A stretch of 64,000 nucleotides of DNA, taken from contig JAUYAO010000059.1 of assembly GCA_030692565.1 (NCBI GenBank), forward strand, positions 99,817-163,816, in the 5' to 3' direction. The notes beneath the pieces were generated by a model. That model was not told where the DNA came from and made no database searches. It saw nothing but the letters and a program-made list of their open reading frames with translations. Of the stretch, positions 36,387 through 44,492 are shown one piece after another. Within the stretch, counting starts at the first letter, position 1. Each line of letters begins with the position of its first letter. Position numbers and translations under genes: made by a program. The DNA comes from Nitrospira sp. (GTDB lineage: Bacteria; Nitrospirota; Nitrospiria; Nitrospirales; Nitrospiraceae).

Positions 36387-37418
36387 ATGACCCTCATTAT
36401 CCGTAACAACTTCCCGCTTATTCTCGTTGCACTGCTTTTTCTCGCAGGTCCCCTTGCTTCGGCTCCTTCCGCCGACGCGGCGCCGCTTCTTGAATTTTGC
36501 GAACACAGCTCTGCCGATCAGCAGTTAAGAGCCTCAAAAGGCACCGCTGGCTGCGTTCCATTGATAGAGAAGAAAGATCCGCCGGCATCGGACACCCGCC
36601 CGCCTCAAGAATCGGCGCGTCAGATGAAGATCGAGAACCTGCAACAGGAAGTCACCATCTTCCTACAGAAGTACAATCAGTTTCTTGAGTGCTGCCGGAC
36701 CGATTTGGCGGAACTCCAATCAGTCGAAGAACTTGGCAACGACGTCAATGAATTGCTGAGCATGGCCCAATCAGGCCTCTTCAGTGAACACATGAAACTC
36801 AGGGGGTGGACCATCGCGGAACTGCTTCCGCCCGTCGCCAAGGCGCGCGCAGATCTCAAGCGATTGCACGCCAAACTGGAGACGATCGGAAATGCACGAA
36901 ACCAACTCGGCCAGCTCGACTACGAATCAGCGGCCAAGGAGTCGCGCCGAATTCAAGAAATGGAAGATTCCATTCAGAAGGACTTCCAGGCCCGCTCCCT
37001 GCCGGCCGGACCTAAAACTGGACCCGGCATCGGATCCAGCTCATCAGTAGGTACGAGCATCGGGAAAACGCCGAAATCCGGCGCAGACATCGGGGCAGGA
37101 GGATCGCAAGGAGCGGACATCGGCGCAACTCCTCGAAGCGGAGCGAATATCGGCGCCAGCGGACCGACCGGCTTTGACATCGGCGCGACAGGCCGCGCAG
37201 GAGCGGATATCGGAGAGTCTCGTTTGAATTCAGAGCAATCTGCGGTCGGATCGAGCCTACAGCAGTCCACGGTAGGATCGAGCATCGGCGACACAACCGT
37301 CGGATCGAGCCTGGGACAATCTACAATTGGGTCGAGCCTGAACGACACGTCTATCGGTTCATCACTCAGCGGGTCCTCAGTCGGATCGAGCCTGCAGAAT
37401 CGCAGCACTACTCGCTGA
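36387..37418 (+). CDS. exported protein with two exact-period repeat arrays, unknown function
   Basis: 343 residues; no family recognised. A signal peptide is clear (basic start, hydrophobic 10-24, cleavage near ADA-AP, residue 32). Residues 80-205 are predicted mainly helical, with paired cysteines (ECCRTDL). From 211 to 280 come seven decapeptides of pattern xGxxIGxxxx; from 285 to 338 come six nonapeptides of pattern (S/T)x(V/I)GSS(L/I)xx. Both periods are exact. Such Gly/Ser solenoid-like tails suggest a surface, beta-roll or low-complexity linker role; this is inference. A GAGGTGAG site precedes the ATG. It is convergent with the lipoprotein gene at 37438. Confidence 0.85.
   Translation: MTLIIRNNFPLILVALLFLAGPLASAPSADAAPLLEFCEHSSADQQLRASKGTAGCVPLIEKKDPPASDTRPPQESARQMKIENLQQEVTIFLQKYNQFLECCRTDLAELQSVEELGNDVNELLSMAQSGLFSEHMKLRGWTIAELLPPVAKARADLKRLHAKLETIGNARNQLGQLDYESAAKESRRIQEMEDSIQKDFQARSLPAGPKTGPGIGSSSSVGTSIGKTPKSGADIGAGGSQGADIGATPRSGANIGASGPTGFDIGATGRAGADIGESRLNSEQSAVGSSLQQSTVGSSIGDTTVGSSLGQSTIGSSLNDTSIGSSLSGSSVGSSLQNRSTTR
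37017..37226 (+). repeat. seven 30-bp-period repeats encoding decapeptides xGxxIGxxxx
   Basis: Codes residues 211-280 of the exported protein. Each unit is exactly ten codons with Gly at position 2 and Ile-Gly at positions 5-6 (for example SGADIGAGGS, QGADIGATPR, SGANIGASGP). DNA units have diverged, so the array is under protein-level constraint or old. Confidence 0.85.
37239..37400 (+). repeat. six 27-bp-period repeats encoding nonapeptides with VGSSL core
   Basis: Codes residues 285-338 (SAVGSSLQQ, STVGSSIGD, TTVGSSLGQ, STIGSSLND, TSIGSSLSG, SSVGSSLQN). The period changes from 10 to 9 residues between the two arrays of the same protein. Confidence 0.85.
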
Positions 37419-37437
37419 CCTTCTCTCCGTCACTCAA

Positions 37438-38466
37438 TCACGGACGCATCTCATTCCCTGCATAGAGCGGCGGCATCGACTCCCACGTTTCGCCCGCGTC
37501 CTTACTCCGATACAAGCCGCTCCCATTCGTCCCCGCATAAAACAGCTTTGAATCTGACGGACTCTGCGCGATCGTCCTGATGTTAGTTGTGGCAAGTCCG
37601 TTGTTGATTGCTCTCCACGTCGCGCCACCATCCTCACTTCGATGCACACCATCACGCCCTGTAATATAGATCGCGCCTTTGCGCGTTCGATCGAGCACCA
37701 TTGCAATGATCATCTGATCCGCCAGCGATTCCCCGATTCGTTTCCACGAAGCAGCCGCATCAGTTGATTTGTAGAGACCCGCGAGCGTTGCCGCATAGAT
37801 GGTATCCGGCTCGTAGGGATCGACCAGCACCGACGTCACATTCAGCGCCCGCGACGTCTTCACCATGTCCGCCGGCACCAATCCATTGTTCACTTTTTCC
37901 CAATACCCCGCTTGATCGATCGATTTGTATACACCCCCGCTTGTCCCCGCGTAGAGAATGGCTGGACGCGTTGGATCCATGCCTAACGTCACCACCATCA
38001 GAACTTCTTTCATCCCCTCCATCTTCTTTGACCAGCTCTCGCCGCCGTTCTTGGTCTCAAACACACCCATCGTAGTGGCGATGAAAATGTGCTGATCGTC
38101 GGCCGGATCGAAGACGAACTGGTTCACCACCGACGTAATCGTAGCGTCATCCAGCCCGGAGCGCATCGATACCCACCGCTGCCCGCCATCGTGGCTCTTG
38201 AAGACCGCATCGCCTTTCGTCCCCGCATACACCGTCGCAGGATAGGCCGGATCGATCGCCATCGCGATCACGCGTGAATGACTCATCCCCTTCGACAGAT
38301 TCGTCCAGGTCTGCCCGGCGTCGCGGCTCTTGTAGATGTAGTCGTTCGTTGCAACGTAGATGATGTCAGGATTCTTAGGATGAAGCTGCAGCACGACAAT
38401 GGGATCGCTGCGATTGCAGCCGACGAGAGAAACGAGGAGCAGGAGCAAAGAGAGCAGGCGCTTCAT
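37438..38466 (-). CDS. lipoprotein with BNR/YCF48-type beta-propeller repeats
   Basis: 342 residues. The signal peptide ends in lipobox LVGC with lipidated Cys17. The mature part is built of about seven repeats containing Asp-box (BNR) motifs such as SRDAGQTW, SHDGGQRW, KNGGESW, STDAAASW, SEDGGATW and SKDAGETW, each followed by a short loop and an IYVAT/IYAGT strand. This indicates a six- to seven-bladed propeller held at the membrane. Propellers of this kind act as protein or glycan binding scaffolds or assembly factors; no catalytic site is evident. Convergent with the repeat protein gene; 24 bases upstream of it lies yajQ. Confidence 0.85.
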   Translation of the reverse strand: MKRLLSLLLLLVSLVGCNRSDPIVVLQLHPKNPDIIYVATNDYIYKSRDAGQTWTNLSKGMSHSRVIAMAIDPAYPATVYAGTKGDAVFKSHDGGQRWVSMRSGLDDATITSVVNQFVFDPADDQHIFIATTMGVFETKNGGESWSKKMEGMKEVLMVVTLGMDPTRPAILYAGTSGGVYKSIDQAGYWEKVNNGLVPADMVKTSRALNVTSVLVDPYEPDTIYAATLAGLYKSTDAAASWKRIGESLADQMIIAMVLDRTRKGAIYITGRDGVHRSEDGGATWRAINNGLATTNIRTIAQSPSDSKLFYAGTNGSGLYRSKDAGETWESMPPLYAGNEMRP

Positions 38467-38490
38467 GAGACGGAGGCGATCGCCATCTCC

Positions 38491-38988
38491 TTATCGATAA
38501 TTCGTAAACTGCAGATCGATCCCAAAGTCCTTGCCTTTCAAAAATGTCATCGTCGCCTGCAAATCGTCCTTGCTCTTGCTGAGCACCCGCACCTGCTCGC
38601 CTTGAATCTGGACCTGCACTTTCAACTTCGACTCCTTGACCGCCTTCGTAATTTCCTTCGCCTTCTCGGTCGCGATCCCGCTTTGGATCTTGGCCGTCTG
38701 CCGCACCGTCCCGCTGAGCGCCGGCTCGATGGCGCCGTAATCGAATGCCTTCAGCGACACGCCGCGCTTCGTGCACTTCGTCTTGATAATGTCGATCACC
38801 GCATTCAGCTTGTATTCGTCATCCGACAGAATAACAAGTTCCTTCTCTTTCTCCTTCAGCGTGATCTCCGTCTTGGAATCCTTGAAGTCGAACCGCTGCT
38901 TCACTTCCTTCGTCGCCTGATCGACCACGTTCCGCAACTCCTGCATATTCACTTCAGAGACTACATCGAACGAAAATTGATCCGCCAC
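38491..38988 (-). CDS. yajQ: YajQ family nucleotide/c-di-GMP-binding protein
   Basis: 165 residues with two ferredoxin-like halves. It starts (GTG) with MADQFSFDVVSEVNMQELRN, and KQRFDFKDSK, SDDEYKLNAVIDI and VRVLSKSKDDLQ are family motifs. YajQ-like proteins bind cyclic di-GMP in Xanthomonas and modulate transcription. An AAGGAGGGG precedes the GTG. With three PilZ genes a few kb away it adds to possible c-di-GMP signalling here. Confidence 0.93.
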   Translation of the reverse strand: MADQFSFDVVSEVNMQELRNVVDQATKEVKQRFDFKDSKTEITLKEKEKELVILSDDEYKLNAVIDIIKTKCTKRGVSLKAFDYGAIEPALSGTVRQTAKIQSGIATEKAKEITKAVKESKLKVQVQIQGEQVRVLSKSKDDLQATMTFLKGKDFGIDLQFTNYR

Positions 38989-39024
38989 GATCCCCTCCTT
39001 CTTCTACTTCTACCTTAAATAGAC

Positions 39025-39141
39025 GGGGCAGCCTGGGCAAGCTCCCACTGCGCGCATGCACCGAGCACCGCCCATAATTTCATGTTTCGATCGATCTTGC
39101 GTGCGGGGTGCGCGAGCAAGGGAGCTTGCCCAGGCTGCCCC
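39025..39141. repeat. 117-bp element with perfect 22-bp inverted arms between cstA and yajQ
   Basis: The left arm 39025-39046 (GGGGCAGCCTGGGCAAGCTC then CC) and the right arm 39120-39141 are perfectly complementary, with a 73-base centre that has further partial pairing (GC-rich GCGCGC and GTGCGCG blocks). The right arm touches the cstA stop codon. Transcribed from cstA it would form a very stable hairpin, so it may stop transcription, protect mRNA ends, or be a mobile MITE/REP-like unit. Confidence 0.8.
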
Positions 39142-41151
39142 CTAACAGCATCCGCCACCGTGCGGCAGCCGGAAACATTTATCCTTTTCACCATCAGAAA
39201 TTGCCGTCTGCACCCGCCCTACCGATCCGCCACCGGCCATAACGATGACTTCACTGCTCGTGAACGGCTTCTTCAAGATCACATAGCCATACCACTGTCG
39301 CAGGCTGTCGCTCAAGACGATCAATCCCAGAACGGCCACCACTGCGACCAGCGCAGCGTCGAGATACAACGCGAACGCCTGCCCCGCCGCCAGCGTCGCG
39401 GCCTTCTTCATAAACATCCCGAACATCTCATAGGACCCGGCCAGCGTCACCACACCGACGAACACCATCGGCACCGCCGTCACCCAGAGATAGGGCGACT
39501 TCCACATCTTGATCAGCACCGTCGTCCCGATACAGAGCGCCAGCGTCCCCAGCAATTGATTCGCCGCGCCGAACATCGGCCAGATCGTCGAGATACTTCC
39601 TGTCCCAATTAAATACGACCAGGACCCGACCACGAAGGCACTGCTCAGTAGCATCCCGGGCCACCAATTCATCCGGCGAAACGGCGCATAGACCCGCCCC
39701 GCCATTTCCTGAATCAGGTAGCGCGCCACGCGCGTCCCCGTATCGATCGTCGTCAGAATGAACAGCGCTTCGAACACCAGGGCAAACTGATACCAATAGG
39801 CCATCAATCCCGCCATGCCGGGCAGCGCCGCAAAGATCGACGCCATGCCCACCGCGAGTGAGACCGCCCCGCCAGGCCGCCCGGCAACATCGACTTCGAC
39901 CAGTTGCGACAGTTCCGCTATGCGCGACGGAGCGAACCCCATTGCCGAGAGGGTCTCGGCGCTTAACGTCGTATTAATCGCCAGATAGTCGCCGGGAATC
40001 AGCACCGACGCCGCAATCAACGCCATCACGCCGACGAAACTCTCCAACAGCATCGCCGCATAGCCCACCACCGCCTGCGACTCCTGCTCGATCATCTTCG
40101 GCGTCGTACCGGAGGACACCAGCGCGTGAAAGCCCGACACCGCCCCGCAGGCAATCGTAATGAAGAGAAACGGGAAGAGCGTGCCGGGAATAATCGGCCC
40201 GCCGCCAGCGGCGAAGACCGTGACGCGCGGCATTTCGATCGTCGGCGCCATGAGGATCACGCCAAAACCGAGGAGAAATACCACGCCGAGCTTCATAAAG
40301 GTCGAGAGATACCCGCGCGGCACCAGCAACATCCAGCCCGGCAACACCGAGGCAAGAATACCATAGCCGGCCAAGAGCCACACCAGCGTCGGCCGTTCGA
40401 ATTCAAACCACGCGGCAAACGACGACTGTCCAACCACGCGTCCGAACAGCACCGCCGCGATCAGCAACACCACGCCGATCACCGAGACTTCCGCGACTGC
40501 GCCGGGGCGAAACTTCTGGAGATAAAACCCCATGATGAAGCCGATGGGAATCGTCATCGCAATCGTGAACGTGCCCCAGGCATTGTGATAGAGCGCGTTC
40601 ACTACCGCGAAGCCCAGCCCTGCCAGCGCCACCACCACAATAAAGAGCACCGCCACCGCCGTCGCCGTCCCGGTGATGGACCCGAGCTCATCGTGCGCGA
40701 TCTCCGGGAGCGAGCGGCCGTTGCGCCGCATCGAGGCCACGAGGATGATGAAATCCTGCACCGCCCCGGCCAGCACCGCGCCGATCACCAGCCAGAGAAA
40801 GCCGGGGAGAAACCCGAACTGCGCCGCGAGTACCGGCCCCAGCAACGGCCCCGCCCCGGCAATCGCCGCGAAGTGATGGCCGAAGAGTACGACTTTGTTA
40901 GTGGGATGAAAATTCACCCCATCGTTCATCCGCACAGCCGGCGTGACGCGCTGATTGTTCAGCTCAACAACTTGTCTAGCCAGCCACCGGCCATAAAAGC
41001 GATAGGCCAACACATAGATGCACGCCGCCGCCACGACCAGCCAGAGCCCGTTCACCTTTTCGTAGGGATTAATGACACCGACCACGTGGGCCAACGCCAC
41101 GGCTCCAAGGACGGAGAGCAGCACCCAGAGCAGATTTACAGCCGCTTTCAT
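39142..41151 (-). CDS. cstA: carbon starvation protein CstA family transporter
   Basis: Polytopic membrane protein of 669 residues from ATG 41151 (AGGA 9 bases upstream); a start 3 codons earlier is less likely. It has about 16-18 hydrophobic helices. FGHHFAAIAGAGPLLGPVLAAQFGF, SGTTPKMI and WPMFGAANQLLG are CstA signatures. The C-terminus ends in a short cytoplasmic tail with GGGCC. CstA/BtsT proteins import peptides or pyruvate; the substrate here is not determinable. A diverged fragment of a second cstA lies 0.85 kb away. Confidence 0.93.
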   Translation of the reverse strand: MKAAVNLLWVLLSVLGAVALAHVVGVINPYEKVNGLWLVVAAACIYVLAYRFYGRWLARQVVELNNQRVTPAVRMNDGVNFHPTNKVVLFGHHFAAIAGAGPLLGPVLAAQFGFLPGFLWLVIGAVLAGAVQDFIILVASMRRNGRSLPEIAHDELGSITGTATAVAVLFIVVVALAGLGFAVVNALYHNAWGTFTIAMTIPIGFIMGFYLQKFRPGAVAEVSVIGVVLLIAAVLFGRVVGQSSFAAWFEFERPTLVWLLAGYGILASVLPGWMLLVPRGYLSTFMKLGVVFLLGFGVILMAPTIEMPRVTVFAAGGGPIIPGTLFPFLFITIACGAVSGFHALVSSGTTPKMIEQESQAVVGYAAMLLESFVGVMALIAASVLIPGDYLAINTTLSAETLSAMGFAPSRIAELSQLVEVDVAGRPGGAVSLAVGMASIFAALPGMAGLMAYWYQFALVFEALFILTTIDTGTRVARYLIQEMAGRVYAPFRRMNWWPGMLLSSAFVVGSWSYLIGTGSISTIWPMFGAANQLLGTLALCIGTTVLIKMWKSPYLWVTAVPMVFVGVVTLAGSYEMFGMFMKKAATLAAGQAFALYLDAALVAVVAVLGLIVLSDSLRQWYGYVILKKPFTSSEVIVMAGGGSVGRVQTAISDGEKDKCFRLPHGGGCC

Positions 41152-41206
41152 GCGGTGCATCCTAACAACCCGTCCGCTGCTTGTAAATCAAGAGTTAGTC
41201 CGGGAT

Positions 41207-41235
41207 TTGCCTTCAGTGGGCGATGTGATTACAAT
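41207..41235 (+). promoter_or_regulatory. promoter of the toxin-antitoxin pair
   Basis: TTGCCT (41207-41212), a 17-base spacer, and TACAAT (41230-41235). It faces the antitoxin start at 41260 in the gap between divergent cstA and the toxin-antitoxin module. Confidence 0.55.
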
Positions 41236-41259
41236 GTAGCCTCAAAGCGGGAGATTGAC

Positions 41260-41511
41260 ATGAAAGCTCATATTGTCCGGATCGGCAACTCAAAGGGAAT
41301 CCGCCTCCCCAAGACCTTGCTTCAAGAAGCCCAGCTTGAGGATGAAGTCGAGCTCCAAGCGGAACCGGGTCGAATTCTGATCTCCAAGTCGGCGCAACCG
41401 AGAGCAGGCTGGGCCGATGCCGCCCGACGCATGCGAACGCAAGGAGAAGACGCCCTCCTCGACCCGCCGACCGCCACACGATTCGATAAGGAAGATTGGA
41501 AGTGGCGATAG
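41260..41511 (+). CDS. mazE: AbrB/MazE-type antitoxin
   Basis: 83-residue antitoxin. The N-terminal swapped-hairpin DNA-binding domain is clear in MKAHIVRIGNSKGIRLPKTL. The C-terminal half is more polar and ends DKEDWKWR, the type of tail that wraps the toxin. A GGGAG lies upstream of the ATG. It overlaps the toxin start by about 10 bases, the usual antitoxin-first arrangement, and probably represses its own promoter. Confidence 0.9.
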   Translation: MKAHIVRIGNSKGIRLPKTLLQEAQLEDEVELQAEPGRILISKSAQPRAGWADAARRMRTQGEDALLDPPTATRFDKEDWKWR

Positions 41512-41840
41512 AGCACGCATCCCCGGCACGCGGCGAGGTCTATTTGATCGATCTCGATCCGACCCGCGGCAATGAAATCAGAAAAACAAGGCCCTGCCTG
41601 ATCGTTTCTCCCGATGAATTGAATCAACACCTACGGACAGTGATCGTCGCGCCGATGACCACCGGCGGGCAAGCCTACCCCTGGCGAGTGAGATGCCGCT
41701 TTCGTGACCGCTCCGGATTTGTTGCGGCAGACCAGTTGCGCACGGTTGATAGCGAGCGCCTCGTCAAGCGGCTTGGTCGTGTCACTCCCGGAACCCTTAC
41801 TGCCGTCCTCGCGGTGCTGCAGGAAATGTTCACGCCGTAA
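41502..41840 (+). CDS. mazF: MazF/PemK-type endoribonuclease toxin
   Basis: 112 residues from GTG 41502 (AGGA 9 bases upstream); a TTG at 41496 would add two. RGEVYLIDLDPTRGNEIRKTRPCLIVS is the classic MazF start with the catalytic Arg, and VIVAPMTT carries the conserved Thr region. MazF toxins cut mRNA at short sequences to stop growth under stress. The module lies between cstA and a cstA fragment, suggesting a locus subject to insertion or rearrangement. Confidence 0.92.
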   Translation: MAIEHASPARGEVYLIDLDPTRGNEIRKTRPCLIVSPDELNQHLRTVIVAPMTTGGQAYPWRVRCRFRDRSGFVAADQLRTVDSERLVKRLGRVTPGTLTAVLAVLQEMFTP

Positions 41841-41883
41841 TTGTTTGATCCGTCCTTCACTCCCTTCTCAAGCCCACGCGAAT

Positions 41884-42007
41884 ACTCAACCCCGTGGTTC
41901 ATCCGCACAGCCGGCGTCACACGTTGACTATTCAGCTCAACAGCCTGCCTGGCCAGCCAGCGGCCATAAAAGCAAAAGGCCAGTACATAGATGCACGCCG
42001 CCGCCAC
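41884..42007 (-). pseudogene. fragment of a second, diverged cstA
   Basis: The block matches 40911-41034 inside cstA in the same orientation, without gaps and at 105 of 124 positions (85%, hand count). Translated it reads CIYVLAFCFYGRWLARQAVE and RVTPAVRMNHGVE; substitutions are largely conservative, so it was once coding. It lacks everything before and after this part of CstA. It occupies most of the 302-base gap between mazF and the GST-like gene; the rest of the gap shows nothing recognisable. Confidence 0.85.
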
Positions 42008-42142
42008 TGCCCCCCTCCATTTGATTTCCTTTCACTTCAAGCAGGTAATATCCTGTCGTGCGATGGCTGATTGGCATCTCCGATTCATTGCTACAACCGC
42101 CTCAATCTTGAAGTTTCTCATCACTTACGTCATATAGGCTCC

Positions 42143-42790
42143 ATGCTCACTCTGATTCAGTTTCCCTGGTCGCCGTTCGCCATCACGGTGCGACGGATGC
42201 TCGAACGGAATGGGATTCCGTTTCACTTGCGCAACATTCCCTTTCACGATCGCGCCGCCATCATTACCGCCACGAAAGGGCGCGGGCACAGCGTGCCTTG
42301 CATTGTCGATGGGAAGCGGGCCCTCTGCGATACCACCGATTTCGGGCAAGAGGTCGCGCGGCATGTCGATCGGCGCTTCACGCTCAACCTCTTTCCGAAG
42401 GAGTTCGACGGCCTGCAGCTCATTCTCTCGCGCTACATCGAGCAGGAGTTGGAGATGGTGGGGTTCAAGGTGAACGATACCTACGTGATCCCGAAGCGCC
42501 CGCTGGTCGAACGCACGATGCTCATCCGCCACAAGGAGCGGAAGTTCGGAAAGGGCTGCGTCCGGGAATGGACCGCTCAGCGCCGGCCTCTGTGCGCGCA
42601 GTTTGCCGATCTATTGGAGCCGATCGACAACGTGTTGGCGACCTCGCCGTTTCTCCTGGCTGACCGGCCGCTCTTCGTCGATTACAATCTCTACGGAGTG
42701 CTCGAAAACTATCTCTTCAACGGCAAAACCAAGCTCCCCGCCATGAAACACCTCCGCCGCTGGCACCGCGCTATGACACATGCTCACTAA
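42143..42790 (+). CDS. glutathione S-transferase family protein
   Basis: 215 residues from ATG 42143. The N-terminal thioredoxin-like domain starts MLTLIQFPWSPFAITVRRML; the active-site position has SPF instead of the more common SPY/CPF. GHSVPCIVDG contains the cis-Pro of GST. The C-terminal part is helical, with FLLADRPLFVDYNLYGVL being the typical N-capping region. Substrate and glutathione use are unknown. It overlaps the hydrolase start by 11 bases, so the two form an operon. Confidence 0.8.
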   Translation: MLTLIQFPWSPFAITVRRMLERNGIPFHLRNIPFHDRAAIITATKGRGHSVPCIVDGKRALCDTTDFGQEVARHVDRRFTLNLFPKEFDGLQLILSRYIEQELEMVGFKVNDTYVIPKRPLVERTMLIRHKERKFGKGCVREWTAQRRPLCAQFADLLEPIDNVLATSPFLLADRPLFVDYNLYGVLENYLFNGKTKLPAMKHLRRWHRAMTHAH

Positions 42791-43844
42791 ACGTCGGCAC
42801 CGCTTCCGCCCCCTGCGGAAGCTGCTTCACGTTACAATCGGCTTACTGCTGTTCGCGCTGATCGGCGTGGGATATCAGATTGTCGGCATGGTGCAGGACC
42901 GGAAGCAGTACCCACCGCCCGGACAGCTTATCGACGTCGGCGGATATAAACTTCACCTCTACTGCACCGGCGAAGGCAGCCCGACCGTGATCTTGGATGC
43001 CATGGGTCCTGGTTGGTCGGTCTATTGGGCAGAGGTCCAGCCGGAGATCGCGAAAATCACACGGGTCTGCTCCTATGACCGGGCAGGATTCGGCTGGAGC
43101 GATACTGGCCGTCTGCCACGCATCGGCAGACGGATGGCCGATGAGCTTCACCAGTTGCTGACGAACGGCGGCATCTCCGGCCCCTATGTGCTCGTCGGCC
43201 ATTCACTCGGCGGGTTCGTCGCTCGGCTATATCGCCAGGCCCACCCAAACGATGTCGTCGGGATGGTGCTGGTGGATGCGGGGCATGAACGGCAATTCGA
43301 CCAAGTCGAGTTCATGCGATTCGTCTCACCCGGAAAATCCATGTTCCCGATCATCCGCGCGGTGACGGCCCTAGGCCTGACCCGGCTGTTGATCTCGCAG
43401 GATCTTGCGCCGTCGTTCTTTGCCGCCCAGGAAGCCGGTGTGCCTGCCGACATCCGCCCGCTCCTCCGCGCCGGATGGACGCAGTCGCGCTACTTCAAGA
43501 CGATGACATACGAAGGTGCGGCACTGGAGGGGACCGCTGGGCAAACCGGGATGGCCGGTTCGCTCGGGAACCTGCCCTTGACCGTCATCACCGCGACCGG
43601 ACCAACCTGGTGGCCCGACATGCCATCAAACGTCGACCCCAAACACTTTCGAAAGATGTGGCTCAAATTCCAATCCGATCTCACCAAACTCTCCACCAAC
43701 AGCCGCCAAATCTTCGCCGACCGCAGCAGCCACTTCATCAACTTCGACCAGCCTGAACTCATCAGTGAGGCCATTCGGCAGATGATCGCCTCTCAGACAC
43801 CCTCTCAAATCCAGAAGGAATCCATCCCAACGCCCTTACGTTGA
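42780..43844 (+). CDS. membrane-anchored alpha/beta hydrolase
   Basis: 354 residues. A hydrophobic helix (about 15-38) anchors the protein, and the alpha/beta-hydrolase domain follows. The nucleophile is Ser142 in LVGHSLGGFVAR; the oxyanion region is DAMGPGWS; the catalytic His is in DRSSHFINFDQPE near residue 320. An Asp in the DAGHERQF stretch may be in the lid region. The substrate is unknown. Likely co-transcribed with the GST-like gene. Confidence 0.85.
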   Translation: MLTKRRHRFRPLRKLLHVTIGLLLFALIGVGYQIVGMVQDRKQYPPPGQLIDVGGYKLHLYCTGEGSPTVILDAMGPGWSVYWAEVQPEIAKITRVCSYDRAGFGWSDTGRLPRIGRRMADELHQLLTNGGISGPYVLVGHSLGGFVARLYRQAHPNDVVGMVLVDAGHERQFDQVEFMRFVSPGKSMFPIIRAVTALGLTRLLISQDLAPSFFAAQEAGVPADIRPLLRAGWTQSRYFKTMTYEGAALEGTAGQTGMAGSLGNLPLTVITATGPTWWPDMPSNVDPKHFRKMWLKFQSDLTKLSTNSRQIFADRSSHFINFDQPELISEAIRQMIASQTPSQIQKESIPTPLR

Positions 43845-43889
43845 TCGGAACGGCAGCCTGCATTTTGACACCCTCGGGTCTACCGACTT

Positions 43890-43898
43890 TGCTATACT
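43890..43898 (+). promoter_or_regulatory. extended -10 element just before the PilZ gene start
   Basis: TGCTATACT, a TGn-TATACT extended -10, ends 10 bases before the ATG at 43909, and no ribosome binding site is seen. The predicted transcript would be almost leaderless. A TTGACA at 43865 is 22 bases away, too far for a standard -35. Confidence 0.4.
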
Positions 43899-43908
43899 CC
43901 CTTGCATC

Positions 43909-44307
43909 ATGGCCTCAGATACACCGGCTTCGCCGCCGTCAGGAAGAGATCGCCGCGAATTTTATCGAATTACCGTCACCCTGCCCATCCGCATTCAGCC
44001 CGAAACGGATACGACGGAGGGTGCCCTCATCGAGCAATCCGTCAACATCAGCGGCGGCGGCTTCGGCGTCACGGTCGCCACGGTCTATCAACCCAACGAC
44101 ATCCTCGCGGTCACGCTTCGCCTGCCCGATCATGGCCTCTTCACATCCTTCGCCGAAGTATTGCGGCTCGATCCCATCCCCTTTCCGGGAGGGACCTATC
44201 GCCTCCACGCTCGCTTCGTCAGGATGCCCTCACAGGACCGGGAAGTGTTGATCCAACATATCCTGCGGTTTCAGCGGGACCACCTGCAAGAACACTATTC
44301 CGCATAA
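43909..44307 (+). CDS. PilZ domain protein (132 residues)
   Basis: Cyclic di-GMP receptor-type domain. The N-terminal RDRREFYRI supplies the RxxxR motif, and SVNISGGGFGV matches the (D/N)xSxxG motif. The rest is a beta-barrel-like PilZ core (FASFAE-type strands). It is a single-domain protein, so it likely acts by protein contact. Its start has no ribosome binding site and lies 10 bases after a -10 box. It is the first of three PilZ genes within 4 kb. Confidence 0.85.
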   Translation: MASDTPASPPSGRDRREFYRITVTLPIRIQPETDTTEGALIEQSVNISGGGFGVTVATVYQPNDILAVTLRLPDHGLFTSFAEVLRLDPIPFPGGTYRLHARFVRMPSQDREVLIQHILRFQRDHLQEHYSA

Positions 44308-44492
44308 CCTAGGGCGCCTCTGCCCGGCACTCGGGCCAAACACCACATCCCTTCCCACATGCTGATCCCACTGCATCCCAGCGCAGGCAGATCATCCTTC
44401 AAGAGTCCGCCATCAATAAATGACAAACTCCTTGGCGATCATGCGACCTTCTCATAAACTGGTTGCGACCCTTAGGAGGAATTCCGATCACA

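Noticed and set aside
40126..41511. A 461-codon frame running antisense to cstA and into the antitoxin
   Set aside because: The upstream part is low-complexity reverse coding of CstA; the antitoxin has its own ribosome binding site at 41260.
43865..43898. TTGACA as a -35 for the TATACT before the PilZ gene
   Set aside because: The spacer is 22 bases, too long; only the extended -10 is kept.
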